A stretch of 64,000 bases of DNA, from assembly GCF_000516985.1 (NCBI RefSeq), contig NW_006917101.1, positions 434,001-498,000 of the forward strand, given 5' to 3'. This DNA is from Pestalotiopsis fici W106-1 (taxonomy: Eukaryota > Ascomycota > Sordariomycetes > Amphisphaeriales > Sporocadaceae). Positions 13,900 through 26,411 of the stretch are shown in pieces. Position numbers and translations under genes: made by a program. The notes below the pieces were generated by a model. The model ran no database searches, was not told the origin of the DNA, and saw nothing but the letters and a program-made list of their open reading frames with translations. Numbering within the stretch: the first letter of the stretch is position 1; each line of letters starts with the position of its first letter.

Positions 13900-16800
13900 G
13901 TCTGAAGCATGTTCGCAATGAATAGGATTGCCTGTAGCAAGGCCTGTCATGAGGAGTGGTCACAGAGTATCATGTGCCAAGTATTAAAGGATAAGGAAAA
14001 GGCAAAAAGGATTAGTGCTGCAGAAGAAGGCTATCAAGTTTTGGAATAATGGATTACGAATCGCTGTCGGATGTTATCATCTAGTCGGGCAATGAAAACT
14101 TGTTCGACGGGCAGGATGCAACGCGACGAAGATTGATAAAGCAGGCGCCGCGACGGCTAGCAGTTGAGATCTGCAAGACCTCTACCTAGGTGATGAAGAA
14201 AAACCACATAGAATACTTCACTGAAACGACTTGAGCTAAGCCCAGCACATGAGTGCCAGACGCTGCAGTTCAATTATACATGCTATCGCTCCCAATCATA
14301 CTTACACTTCCAAACATATTTATCGAAATTCGATACATAAGACGGTGAAAAGAAAGATACACTATACTTTGCTCATGCCAATGCTGTGCCAGACGATTGC
14401 CCGATGGGTTGTGTCTTTTCCAAGTGAGGAACGAAACGAGCTGAGATTTCACAATGTAGTAGTCAACAACCAAGAATTACACCCGTGATTCATGGTTCGA
14501 GGGGTGTTTTCTGATTCATCATCAAATACTTACATCTTTCATGGTAATCATGAAGAATAAATTGTGATCAATCTACATTATTCGACACAGAGTTCCAACT
14601 CCTTAATCATGTGTGGCGGGTTGTCGCCGCAGAATGGAGGACAAGAATGCGATAGTCTATCCTTCCATTGGCTAGGATGTCTCGACATAGTCTCGATGTG
14701 ACAGAGTAATGACGCAGCTTGGTACGATTCCGTATTGCTCAGGTGGACTGCTTACATGGATGATAAGCAAGATATGCTGCTTGACGTATTTGGCGACGAG
14801 TTTTTGTCTCAAGAGCAGATGTTGAATTAAATTCCCTGTAAGAAAAGACTTGCTGATGATTGGAAACGGTCTCTTTATTGAGTGCCTGATATGCTGTATG
14901 CTGGGTTGCTCTGGAATGGGACACGGAAGCATATTGTGTGTCAATTATTATTTGACCATACATCTATTGAGAGCTGCAATGAATTGGCCGATGACAATCA
15001 CAGGTCTATCAGTGTCAGGCCATCAGCTGAAAGGTCCTGTGCTGTACCTGGAATACATCATGGCAGCACATAAGTACTATTGAACAGTCTCATGCTTCTG
15101 GCAGTATCCATGTCGGTCCACGTGAAATTACGTGAAGTGGTCATAGACCGTAACCCATAGCTAAACATTAGGGCATTATCCATGAGGATCATATGATTAT
15201 ATCATGACATGTTATACTTGGTCACTAATCTGATCACGTGAGGCAGTCAAGTCATATATGAGTTGACCATTATATATACGCGACGCGCGGATTCAATCCT
15301 AGCCCCTAAGGAACTAGCAACTAGCAACGAGAGCCTCGCTCGATTGAGAGATAAAGGGATAGACGAGGCAATCGGAAGATGACATCAACCCCCGGGCCAA
15401 GCAATGCGGCAGCCGCGGTTAGCAGCAGAGACAGGGGACGGGACGACATGAGAGCCAGGAGAATCGCGAGGGAAACACATGGAAGTATGAGTATACAGAA
15501 GAGCTTGTAAGCTGAGTAACCCAAGAAGGGGTGTGCCATCCCATGGCATCTTGCGCTCAATTCAAGTGTGCATCAATTTCATCTAGCAAATAAAACATTA
15601 TCAAAAAGGACAAAAACCGGGAAGCTCGCACGACATGCACGGCACTTGAGCCAGAGATTGTCCCGGGGTTCCCAAGGCGCAGCCAAGGCCTTTCAGCAGG
15701 CCTTTTGATCCATCACCGTTCTTGCCTTACATATTTTTCCTGCAGAGTAGAGCGTTTCATGCTCAAGGCAACTCACTTTGAGACTTTGGCTGAGCGAAAT
15801 GGTTGGATACCAAAGAAAGATTTGGAGGCACACAATACACCGGTCCCGTAATTTGAGCTTCAAGGTTGCATCAATTGGAGAACAGGATTGGCTTAGCAAT
15901 ATTTTCTCTCCAAATTGGGGAAGGGGAAAAAAACCACAAGGTGAGCTATAACCAGCCAACTCACACGTGGCAATAAAATCATTCTCGGTCGAGATAATAG
16001 TAAGGAGGGTGGTAACCGCTAGGCAAAGACCAATCAACAAATGAATCGTTACCATGTCTCGTGGTGAAATACGCCTTGTAGGATTGCGCATATAGTCCGC
16101 CACAAATGTGCTGCTGCTGCTGCTGCTTGCTACTGCCAATCTGAGTCCGATGCAACCCAATACGGTGTAGTTCGGTGCCGGTGATGGGAAATGGGCGTTC
16201 TTATACAACATGATCCCATTTTTTTTTTCTCAAGGCCTGCCTGATAGGGTTCACAGAGACCCGCAGAATCTTGAAATTTTTGCATGTCCCGTATAATCCT
16301 CATGGATATCGATGACCCGGGGTGGGAGGAACAATGCATCCCACGTCCCCAGCAGATGGATAGATCCCTCTGCGATGCCCTCCGGCTTGTTCCGCGCTGG
16401 GGAATGTAACGTGAATATGGAGCTAGGTTCGTGGTCCTTCTCAAGGGCACGGGAAATGAATATTGACCAATGCTTTTTCTGGTATTTCTCTAGCACAAGC
16501 TTTGTGCTATGGTGGCAAAAAAGAGAAATACAAAGAGAGAAAAAATAGGAATATGGATGCGTGTGGCAGAGCCGAAATCATATGCATAGTCGGAGATCTG
16601 TGGCCACGGCACTCACAAAGACCTGCGATCTTCGGTGACACTATCAAGGCAACTAACAAAGGCTATTGTTGGATGGGATGAACACTCGCAACCTGACATT
16701 GGCGTGGCTGTTCTGTTTTGGGCTTGTCTTGAGATAAATATGGCATAAAATGATCCTAAGTATACATCGTTGACGCGTAATCGAACCTCAGAAACGCGGG

Positions 16801-18529
16801 ATGTACTCGGTTTGTCCAACACCTGGATGCATATATGACGAGATTCCGGAGTCTTCTGCCAAGGAAAAGAGTGCTGGCAGTTGATACGCATTGAGAAAAA
16901 CCAAGCGAGCATCACAGGCAGGTATGCAACAAGCGGTTCATAAGGCTAGACGAGGGGTCGGCCCGAAGGTCCACACGTGCTGCACGTATGAAAAGGCAAA
17001 TTAGGGACAAAAGCAAAGCCAGAGTGCTTCCTTTGAATGCAGGTGCAAGGAGGCGGAGTGGGCGTTTACTGGAAGAGACAAAACCAACCCTCGGTAGATA
17101 TATCTCAAAGCAGCGCGCAGACGGTCGCCTACTGCAAGGCACGAAAAGGAAGCAATACGAGAAGGCAATGGCAAGCAACAATAGCCCAGGAACCAATGGA
17201 TCACCCTACGGGGGATATCACATCCGCAACCACACTTTCTAATCCTTCCCCCACAGCCCGCCCGGCTCGCTTGCCGTGCCGTCGAGGATAGCGATCCGCA
17301 TGGTCTCGTAGAGTCGCACGAGGCAGGTCGAGAGCAAAGTCTGCCTGATCTACATACTCGAATCGGCTCACGACGAACTATTTTTGGGGGCCAGGACCCC
17401 AGGTTGCGGCTAAGGCTGTCCCCGCTGGGGAGGCTGAGATGGGACTGGGGGGTGAAAGACAGAGGTGAGAAAATAAAAGTGAGGGAGAAACAAAAGGGTC
17501 TATGTTGGTTGTAAGCACGCAGTCTCTCCCGGAACTCGAGCCGCTCGAAGGGATGCCACGCGACATCCGGGATTTCTACATACGTATCTACAGAGTACTT
17601 TGTTACTATCCCAGTGGTCCGCGGGCCACTCAGTCTGTTTTGTTCGTGCTTACGTATGGAATTAAATGTGCCGTGCATGACGTGACGCAGAAGCAACGCA
17701 GACACAGATGACAATAATCACACAAGCCGGGCCCTATGCTCAGCTCATCCAGAATCGGTACTGCGCAGAGGTTCCCACCCCCAATGTATTGGCAAGCAAG
17801 AAAAACCGGATGTTTTAGGCGCCGTGCATGAGCGCCGAGGGTCATTTTGCAAGGAAGAGCGGCAAGGTCTTTTACTGTTTTTGAGTTTTGAGTAAAGATC
17901 AGCCTCATGGTTTATCTCTCTCTCTTTCTCCGAGGGACAGTCTGGACGCACAAAACGACGATCAGTAAATGTATACATGATGACAAAAAAGAAGAAGAGG
18001 AAACGAATCATCAAGATACGTGGTCGGTTCGACGTGCCCAAACCCAGAAGGCGGCTTTGGCCTACTATAATTGGAAGTTAGCCGCTGACCACCACTAACG
18101 AGACTGAGCCCATCTATCTATACTCGGAAATGCAAGCCTATGGCAAAGCACGTGTCCCAAGACTGGCTGTGGAGGACGTGTGAACTTGTTGCTTGGCAGC
18201 CATGTAGTCAGCGACAGCGTGTACGCATCTGCATACCTTGTCAGGCGACCGTGCTCGAGTTGCGAACTCACGACAAAGCAGAGTATCTTAATCTGGGGAA
18301 GTTCGTCGTCGGGCTTGAAGCGAGCGAGACACAACGGTGCTGTGCTTATAGTAGTATGGTGTATGGTGTAAGTAGTATTTAGTTGCATCCAACGACATGG
18401 AACGTGCCGTAGGATGGAGCCGTTCCGCCGACGCGAGTTATTAAGGTTAGTGTGAAGTCCATTGCATCTGCCGTTGGGGGTTTCAGTTGGACCATGACGA
18501 TTCTCGTACGTGCGCAAAAAAGATATGAT

Positions 18530-18553
18530 ATTATTATTATTATTATTATTATT
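18530..18553. repeat. (ATT)8 microsatellite
   Basis: Eight uninterrupted ATT units in the gene-poor region. Confidence 0.95.
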
Positions 18554-19846
18554 CTTGTCTGTCCATAAGGCACACACAGGTTGCATACATACTACTACAT
18601 ACGCACGAGGTCGCCAAGCCTCGGGGCCAGGTACTTGTATTTTACTGTTTGGGAACTCTCAACGGCCTTGTGTGCCCAATGCCCAGAATGGCGTCGCTTA
18701 CAGCGCATCAGCATTTGGGAAACACAACATCCGTAGCGCAGGTAGCACGGTTGCCGAGTGCCTACACGTGAGAGGAATGGGAAAAAGGCTGTCACTGCCT
18801 GCTGCCGATTCATGCACATCATTTTGTCTCGTTGCGACGCAGCCAAAGGGGAGAAAAAACCGCCCCCAAGAACTCTGGGAAGAGGCGGGGGGCCAGACGT
18901 GTATGTATGTAGTCATGTACATAGTCTGTATGTAGCGTGGCATGTTTGTTGACAGTCATCTGTCTATCTGCGGGTATACCCATCGTCTAAAAAGAAAACG
19001 AGGAGAACAGACAGATTTGGACCGCAAAGCGTGCGCTGCCATCTTCAGGAACCCGCCCGTTTGGCGTTGATCGGATTGCCGCAAGCGCCATATTATCGCC
19101 TCAAGAGAAAAGCTTATCGGATCATCTTCTAGAGCCTTGCAAGTCTTGATCGAGACAATTTGATCCTTTATGCCACTGATCATATTTCATGGCCAGATTC
19201 GGTGCCGGTCAAGACAATGATCGCTGGCGGGTGTCAAAAGTACGCAGCAGCAGCAGCAGCCAGACAGCAACGCCGACCAAACAATCAACCGACAGCAGAG
19301 ACACATGCGCATTGTGTTTATTAATAGGATCTTGTCTTGGATCGGCTCGTCATTGGACCTCAGGCCACAGACAGAGCAACCGTCTAAGCCTCCCTGTGCG
19401 ACTATGGGCAGTACAGCACATCCCACCCCCCGCCTTATTGCAACCCACAGCGTACTTCCTACCTAGAATGTCTGCGTGCAATATGTGCGTTTTAGGGTGT
19501 TGGGCTGCAGCAAGTGGCCCTGAAGAGGAGAGAGGACAAGCAAGAAAAGGCCATTGCGTCCTTCACCAATAGCCAGCACAACCACTCCCCCCAAACGAAG
19601 TCGAGGTCGCCTGCTTTTTTCAAAAAATGTTACCCACGCACGAGGTGTCCTGGCTCTGCCTACTTTGTTCAACTCCAACGGTTGGGTGTGAAGGACCCGC
19701 TACATTACCGAACCTGCTTTGAAGGATTCGCGCCAGCATGGATGCCCCCAGCAGCTTTTTTATTTTCCTCCCCCTACCGGCTCGAACTTCTTCTGCTGCT
19801 CGTCAGCATAGCGTAGTATGGGGATGGAGATGCGTTCTCGTGCCTG

Positions 19847-19873
19847 CTGGCTGGCTGGCTGGCTGGCTGGCTG
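19847..19873. repeat. (CTGG)~7 microsatellite
   Basis: Nearly seven perfect CTGG units in the gene-poor region upstream of the zinc-finger regulator. Confidence 0.95.
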
Positions 19874-20928
19874 TCATGTCCTTGTCCCGTCTTTGCACCA
19901 TGGTGGGTTTCTGCCAGCCAGAGGTGCGTCCTGCAGGATTCATCATTTGCCGGCACACTTGCTCTTTTGCTAATCAACAAGATCTTGGTTTTGGTTTTTT
20001 TTGGGGCCGATATACAGGCAAAGTACCTAGGTATACAGACCATCTTTCTACTTGTATGAAACGATCGTGAAGCAGGAAGGAATCAAGAAAACACCTCGCA
20101 GCCAGCAGCCTTGTTGGGACCGCCTCTGCCGCCATACGCATCAGAGGGTATTACCCACCCCCCTCGCTCAGATCTTCCAGCCCTATGCCGCGCTTGTCAA
20201 CGGTACAAGCAGCCGATTGAGCGTCAAAGAAGGATCCGCCTCGCGCACATGACCTAGGCCACAAGGGGAGCGACCATTGATCATATCGTTGCGACGTGCA
20301 AATCCTTCGGGCTTTGACCCAGTCCACCCCCTCGTTTGGAGGTCATGGAAGAGAAAAAATGTTTCGCGCTTGCCAAATGCTTGGGATTGATGATATGGAG
20401 TCTCAAAAGTGAGATATCCTTTCCCTCTCTTGCTGGCTGCCGCCTGGAGAAAATCTGCACGATCCTTGGCTCAAGGCAAAGTGCAAAGGGCAAATGCAAC
20501 CTCGTCGAGTGTGAGACGTGCCAACATCCATAGCAAAAAAAGTGTAACGGCATTCTGTTCATAGGATCTTCAACCATACAAGCTCGGACTCCTGGTTACG
20601 TAGGTAGTATAGTGCTATTCTCCGCTATATTCCACTTTCTATGAGGATCCCGGCCACTAGTTTAATCTTGGCGCCTCTTCTCGCTTCCCACAGTTCATGT
20701 CGACGCTCGTTATCTCGCCGTTATGTGCTTTGTCCACTCGTGTAGGAGCGGCATTTATTGCCTGCACTAAAATAGTTCTCTGTTCCTTCATACAATTTGT
20801 CGTACAATCACAGTTAACAAGACGATTCAAATGAGAGGAGGAGAAAAAAAAACAATGATGATTCTATGTTGAGAACATTCCATGCAGTCATGACTGCATA
20901 CCGTTTCTTTTTTTTTTTTTTTTTTTTT

Positions 20929-21028
20929 NNNNNNNNNNNNNNNNNNNNNNNNNNNNNNNNNNNNNNNNNNNNNNNNNNNNNNNNNNNNNNNNNNNNNNNN
21001 NNNNNNNNNNNNNNNNNNNNNNNNNNNN
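20929..21028. other. Assembly gap (100 N)
   Basis: Exactly 100 undetermined bases directly following a T run of about 21 nt. The round number suggests a placeholder for a gap of unknown true size, probably caused by the homopolymer. Confidence 0.99.
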
Positions 21029-21397
21029 CGTTTTTTCAAAGGTTGCATGGGTTAGTGACTGCATGTACGACCGGCAGCGATGAGGCCGAAAATACAAGCA
21101 AGCCATCACGTCAAGAAACATGATGTGATCACGTTCCGTCTGCGTGAAGAGATCCTATTCTGTTGCAACTCCTGCCAAAAGGGAAACAATCAACATCAGC
21201 CTGTCAAGTTGTGTTACCATATTGAAATCGCTTTTGGAGACTGGGCGCCCGGCGCAAGGCCTTGAGAATAATAAGCACGCCCGTCTGTATGTGGTTCTGC
21301 GGGCAGGGGCTTGTTCATGCTGCGCCTCTGGGTAGTGTATTTCGCGCTGTGGTAGCAAGCTAGGTCTTGAGCTTAATGTATCCTCCTCACTGCAACC

Positions 21398-21418
21398 CTC
21401 TCTCTCTCTCTCTCTCTC
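21398..21418. repeat. (CT)10 microsatellite
   Basis: About ten CT units, part of a wider pyrimidine-rich stretch. Confidence 0.95.
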
Positions 21419-22834
21419 ACTCTCGTCAGCTATCTAGGTAGTAATCGAGTCTGCGTTTGGGCATAATGTTGTAATGTCTGGTATCAGGATGTCGTTATTT
21501 TATTATTCTCAAACATAGTCATCCATGTCGTTCATCTTACCAAATCTTTTGTACACAGATTTCTGATTGCATAGTTCCAGGTGCATCGGGTCGTCGGCGA
21601 AGCTGCCGCCAAGGAGGGAGAAAAAAGAAAGAGATCTTCGGTACCGTCCCACCGAAGGAAAGCCGCCTCTTGGCTTGTGGTCAGAAGTATGCCTATTCTA
21701 AATATGGTATCTTAGCGTACGACCCAGGCTACCGGTATCATTTGCAGTCAAGTATGCCTGCCAGCCTAATTATTTGTGTGGGTGGAGGTAGTACTCTGTA
21801 GTATACCTACAATAGATACGGTACTCTGTACATGGTACCTAAGGTTTTCCTTTCTTTTTTTGTTTTCTTCGCAAGCCACTGCATAGTCGGTTCCCTGTCA
21901 AAAACCTCCCATCTGCATCTCTGCAAAGCGATTGCGGGAAAAAAAAAAAGGTAGCAGGAAAAAAAAAAAGACACTTGCAGAATTCATCACCGTGTCATTT
22001 CCACCCACAAATATTCTCATGTCTGCCCACCGCGATCAGCTGTGCCACCACTGCACCATTGCGGCGCGTGTTTCTGAATTAAGGGTCGACAGTACAGATT
22101 TCCCAATCGGGAACCCTTGAGTCTTATTGTACTCGATACCCCGTAAATAGCATCCTGTGAGATGAGCCACCATTGCTGAAGGAGCCTGCAGTCGGGACCC
22201 TTGCATTACAGCTGACAGGGGGATACACTTTTGGAATACCATGCTGCACTTTGCACTGCTTCGTCGGTCATCGTTTGTCGTCTCGCATCAAGGAGAAACC
22301 CTTTGCTACTAGTTACATGGTTACCGTTGGGAGTTTCTGGGATTTTCCTCTGACTTCACTTTTTTTTTTAATTCTCTGTACTATCTCAATCACACTCTAC
22401 TTCCCAGCTAACCGCACCCTCGGAAACCCTAAATCGGTCTGAATATAGCAATACTTGTTGCTCCGCCCACCACGTCTAACCGCCCGGTACTTCCCACCCC
22501 CTTCCCATCATCATCTAGGACTACGGGTACGGCACGGTACTATCCTTACTATCATCCACCAAGGAAAACACCACTGCCGAGCAAGAGTCTCGATCCCCAT
22601 CTCCAGAGTAGAAGGCTGCAGGTTCGATCTATCTACAGTGTAGCCTTCTTTCCCAGAGACACGCCCCTGTGACCCCAGCCTCACGCATCATCTCACATCT
22701 GTGGGTAGTTATTTACAAAGTGACCTACCTACCTTACCATACATACATACCTACATACATACATCATCACTTTATTCTGGGGGTAGCGTTCGGCGGCAGG
22801 GCTGAGCCGCGATTACTAACTTTACCATCCGGTC

Positions 22835-22859
22835 CCATCCCATCCCATCCCATCCCATA
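22835..22859. repeat. CCCAT pentanucleotide repeat in probable leader
   Basis: About five CCCAT units roughly 35 bases upstream of the zinc-finger regulator start. A separate CATA-type repeat lies near 22737-22764. Both probably fall in the transcribed leader. Confidence 0.85.
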
Positions 22860-22889
22860 CCTACTGTTCCATTTTGAGCCTCTGCCACC

Positions 22890-25800
22890 ATGACAAGCCT
22901 CGAATTTATCATGGATATGGATGTAGATAAGGAGGAGCCCCAGGTCATTAAAAAGGATGGACCATCTTCGTCAACATCCGGCACCAGACTAGATCGAGAC
23001 CTCCTAGCCTCAGATCATGAACATCCTAGAGAACACCAAGGAAGACTAGACACATCCCCTACCAAACAAAAACGAGGCGCTTCGGGAAGGCATAACAAGT
23101 CATCCTCATCATCATCATCATTCAACACTATAGCCGCCGACTCATCAACAGCAATAACATCTACGTTAGCATCGCCGCTGGGGCCCTCTACTCGGCCAGC
23201 CCCCGCTCCTGGGAACAACAACAGCAACTTCAACAGTGAAGAGATGCATCGTTACGGCAGTCACGCCTCGCCATCGGGGACAGGTGGAGGAGGAGAGCAA
23301 CCCAACCGGCCCATGGGAAACCCCGGAGAGGTGCAAGTCAAGTTGACTCCCATCACTGGTCGTGTGAGCAGGGCAAAGAAGGGCGTGCCAGTTCATACAT
23401 GTGAGATATGCAGACCACCCAAGGTAAGCCATTCTGATGTACAATATGATTACATCAAACAGAAACTGACATTTTGATAGACTTTTACACGCGCAGAACA
23501 TCTCAGGTAAGAAGAACGAGGAAACCGAAATTATGATTCTAGGACAGAGGACTGATCGATCTTCATCCAGGCGTCACCAGCTCAGTCATCAAACGCCCCA
23601 ATATCCCTGCACCTATCCCGGCTGTGAGAGGGCGTTCCACCGGGCGGATCTGCTCGCTCGTCATGCAACAAGACAGTAAGTAAAGCTATGCTGACGTAAA
23701 CGGCCCCCCAAGCGTTAATAGACTTGATAGTGAACTCGAAGGGGACAAAGCTTCGTCTAGGAGCACTGGTGATAACAGCCGAAGGGCCTCTACCACGTCG
23801 ACTGGATATGATCAGGGTGGCCCAGGACCAATGCAGCCAAGTCCGGTCATGAGCCCAAACCCTAGCCAGCCCTATCCAGGCTCTTCATACTCTGGGTATA
23901 GTGACAACCAGTACAACAGTCCTGCCCTTTCAGGGAGCCAGCCAATGTCGCCTCAACAACGCCGTGACTCGAGTGGACCGAGCAGTCACTATACCCATCA
24001 TGCTGAGATTCCGACCATCAACCAGCCACCCGGCCTGGACGAATCGCCGGGGCTCACCTATGACACGCATATGTCAAATTATCATGAAGTTCCTCGGACA
24101 GCACCGGGAAACGGACTTCTCATTGTCACATCCGGACTGGGACCGGACGCCGCCCCTGCTATGATTCAACCTGAATTATCTCCGTGGGCATCTTCCGATA
24201 GCAACAGCTATTCCTCCACCCCATCTGATAATAGCCACAGGAGGAATTACAATATTCCCGCCTTTTCTTCGCCGCCCACGGCCTCAGAGTGGCAGAGTTC
24301 CTTTGTTTACACGCCTCCTTCCCAAGGCATCCACAGTCCTCACATGGATGTGATTACCTCCAATCCCAATTTCTTTCAAGATCCTTTCTACACTGGAATG
24401 ATCGACCCATCAATGTCTCTTTACACTGAGGACAATCACTTCCTCAGCCACCCTCAATCCCATTTTCCTTCTGTTCGTAGTCCGACCCCACCGAACATGC
24501 CTTCCTCTGTTCAATCAGCTGAATCTTTAGTCACACTCGCGCCAGCATCACATGATCCCCTATTAGGGGCTCGCTTCAAGGGCCAGGCGGCTCTCATGGG
24601 AAGCCTCTCTGGAGCCACCTTCCTGACAGCGTTCACGCTGCCCAAGCCTGCCCGAGATGCTATTCCGCATTTTCTCGAAGTATACTGGAAGCGCTTCGAC
24701 GCTTCTTATCCCCTTATTCATCGACGCAAGTTTGAGCTCGCACCCGATGAGATTTTGCGCGCTGCCATGGCCGCCGTTGGCTCGCAATTTCTCGAGGGCA
24801 AGGAGGATCGCCTCAAGGGCAACCAGCTGCATGAGTGGGCCTGGCAAGAAGCGAAACGGGTGAGTTGACAAAAATTTTTCTTTCTTGAGTGTGACTCTTG
24901 TGGAAACTCATGTTAATCAGCAGCTCCAGATCCTTCAGTGGAACGTTTCAACCATGCAGACGATCCTCTTGTGTGAGATCTTTGCCCGATTCCGGGGTAA
25001 GAAGATTGCGATCAAACCGTCGGAGCCCTTCCGGTCGCTATACTCGAGAGTGAGTCCTCCTTCATCTCCTACTGTGTCCTCTTTTGATTTCTTTACCTAC
25101 TCTCATTTTCAGGATTCTTCTCTTTTCAGTCTTGTTTTTTCTTCTCCGTCATCTTCCCAATGGCACCCATACTCAACGTCTCCGCTACAGGTTGATACCA
25201 TTACCCAACCGCCGGATCTCGATCATTCTTTTGGATCTACAAACTCTACCCCTTCTATCGGAGGACTTCCCAGTACCAACGCCCTTCAGAAACCACGATG
25301 GGCCGAATGGGTCGAAGCAGAGGCTCGCCGTCGCCTCCTTGCAGCGTGCTTCGCCGTCGATGTGCACACCTCCATGTATTATGAACTACCGCTGATGCAA
25401 AATTTCACTACTCCTTACCCACCGATCCCCCTAACGGCAGCCAGCGAAGAGCTGTGGAATGCTTCGCCGGAAGAGTGGGAGGCCCTAACCAATGCTCGGC
25501 CCGCCTCCTTGGAGCCTGCTGTTCTGTCCGAGGATATCATTTCCCGAGAGGTTATCGCCAGTGCCGCTCCCATGGACCAGGCCGTCTTCCTAGCTTCCGA
25601 GGTCCTGCGCATCCCTAGGCGATCTGCTTCTACCATAGACTTGTATTCTAACCCGGACCTCGGGGATGTGGAGCGGATCCTGACTCTTTTCCCCGATTCT
25701 GGGGTCGCTTACACCTATGCAGCGTTGCACTACACGCCACTGCACGATCTTCTCGCAGTATCTGGGGACTCGTGGCTATTCAGCCAAAAGGTCCTGGAGG

Positions 25801-26411
25801 GCAAAGCATTTGTGCAGTACCAAAAGACACTGAAGCAATGGTGCGGCAGTCTTCACGCTGCCACCGCTGCCAGATTTGCCGCCAAGGCACTCATTGCATT
25901 TTTAACTATTAATAATAATGACAACAACACAACCGGCGGTGCTTCTTCTTCTATAAGGAGGTGGAACATGTCTGATGTCTCAGACTACTGGGCCATCTAT
26001 GTTTGCGCCCTGATCTGCTGGGCCCTGGGCCACCGAGGCACCAGCCCGGCCACGGCATCATCGTCATCCTCCTCGGGCGGCGCCTCGACCCTCACCGGCG
26101 GCAGCGGCTCCTCTGGCCCGCGATCGTCGTCGGGAGCAGGCAACGCTCGCGCCACGGCGAGCGCTAATATCAAGGAACGGGAGAGCGAGCTCGAGGCGCT
26201 CGGGTGGCTGCACCTCGTCGCCAGCCAGGCCAACCTCCAAGACGTCTTTAGCCACGTCCGTGTGGGCGGTCGTGCCGTCACCATTTCCGTCGTGGCCATG
26301 GTCCGCAAGCGCTTGGAGGGCGAGGCTGCCGGCAGCAGGAGTCGGCTCCTCATTGACGCTGTCGGGATCCTCAAGAAACTCGAGGCGGGTGTCAACTGGA
26401 AGTGGTTCTAG
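22890..26411 (+). CDS. C2H2 zinc-finger transcription factor with fungal-specific regulatory domain
   Basis: Exons 22890-23423, 23481-23506 (26 nt), 23571-23675, 23731-24859 and 24921-26411. The last may contain one more in-frame intron starting at 25050 (GTGAGT) and ending at 25112 or 25190; the length is therefore about 1,047 to 1,094 residues. Residues 1-165 are low-complexity. Finger 1 (C171, C174, H189, H193; unusual C-x2-C-x14-H-x3-H spacing, with TFTRAEHLRRHQLSH) is built from exons 1-3; finger 2 reads YPCTYPGCERAF then LLARHATRH. A long Ser/Pro/Gln-rich linker leads to the fungal_trans domain from about residue 520, with YWKRFDASYPLIHRRKF, QILQWNVSTMQT and RRRLLAACFAVDVHTSMYY. This architecture resembles yeast Adr1 and fission yeast Klf1. 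A nuclear DNA-binding regulator is well supported; its targets are unknown. Residues near the C-terminus are Ser/Gly-rich. Confidence 0.88.

Larger units (their letters stand above)
13900..22889. other. Gene-poor ~9 kb region, probable upstream regulatory DNA
   Basis: No convincing protein gene, tRNA or transposon on either strand. The open frames are short, overlapping and without domains; the longest (17001-17714, minus) is Arg/Ser/Cys-rich and looks random. The stretch contains microsatellites and an assembly gap. Its right part (about 22450-22889) is C/T-rich and is the likely leader of the zinc-finger regulator that starts at 22890. Long non-coding upstream regions are common before fungal developmental regulators. 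Unannotated non-coding transcripts or short multi-exon genes cannot be excluded. Confidence 0.5.

Noticed and set aside
15321..15560. Minus-strand frame with two hydrophobic segments resembling a small proteolipid
   Set aside because: It lacks the conserved residues of the Pmp3/Rci2 family and has no convincing start context or neighbour support.
15693..16211. Minus-strand frame of 172 residues with possible membrane segments
   Set aside because: Composition is irregular, there is no domain, and nearby frames overlap it on the same strand.
17001..17714. Minus-strand frame of 237 residues
   Set aside because: Arg/Ser/Cys-rich translation without domains, overlapped by plus-strand frames of similar quality; typical of non-coding GC-rich DNA.
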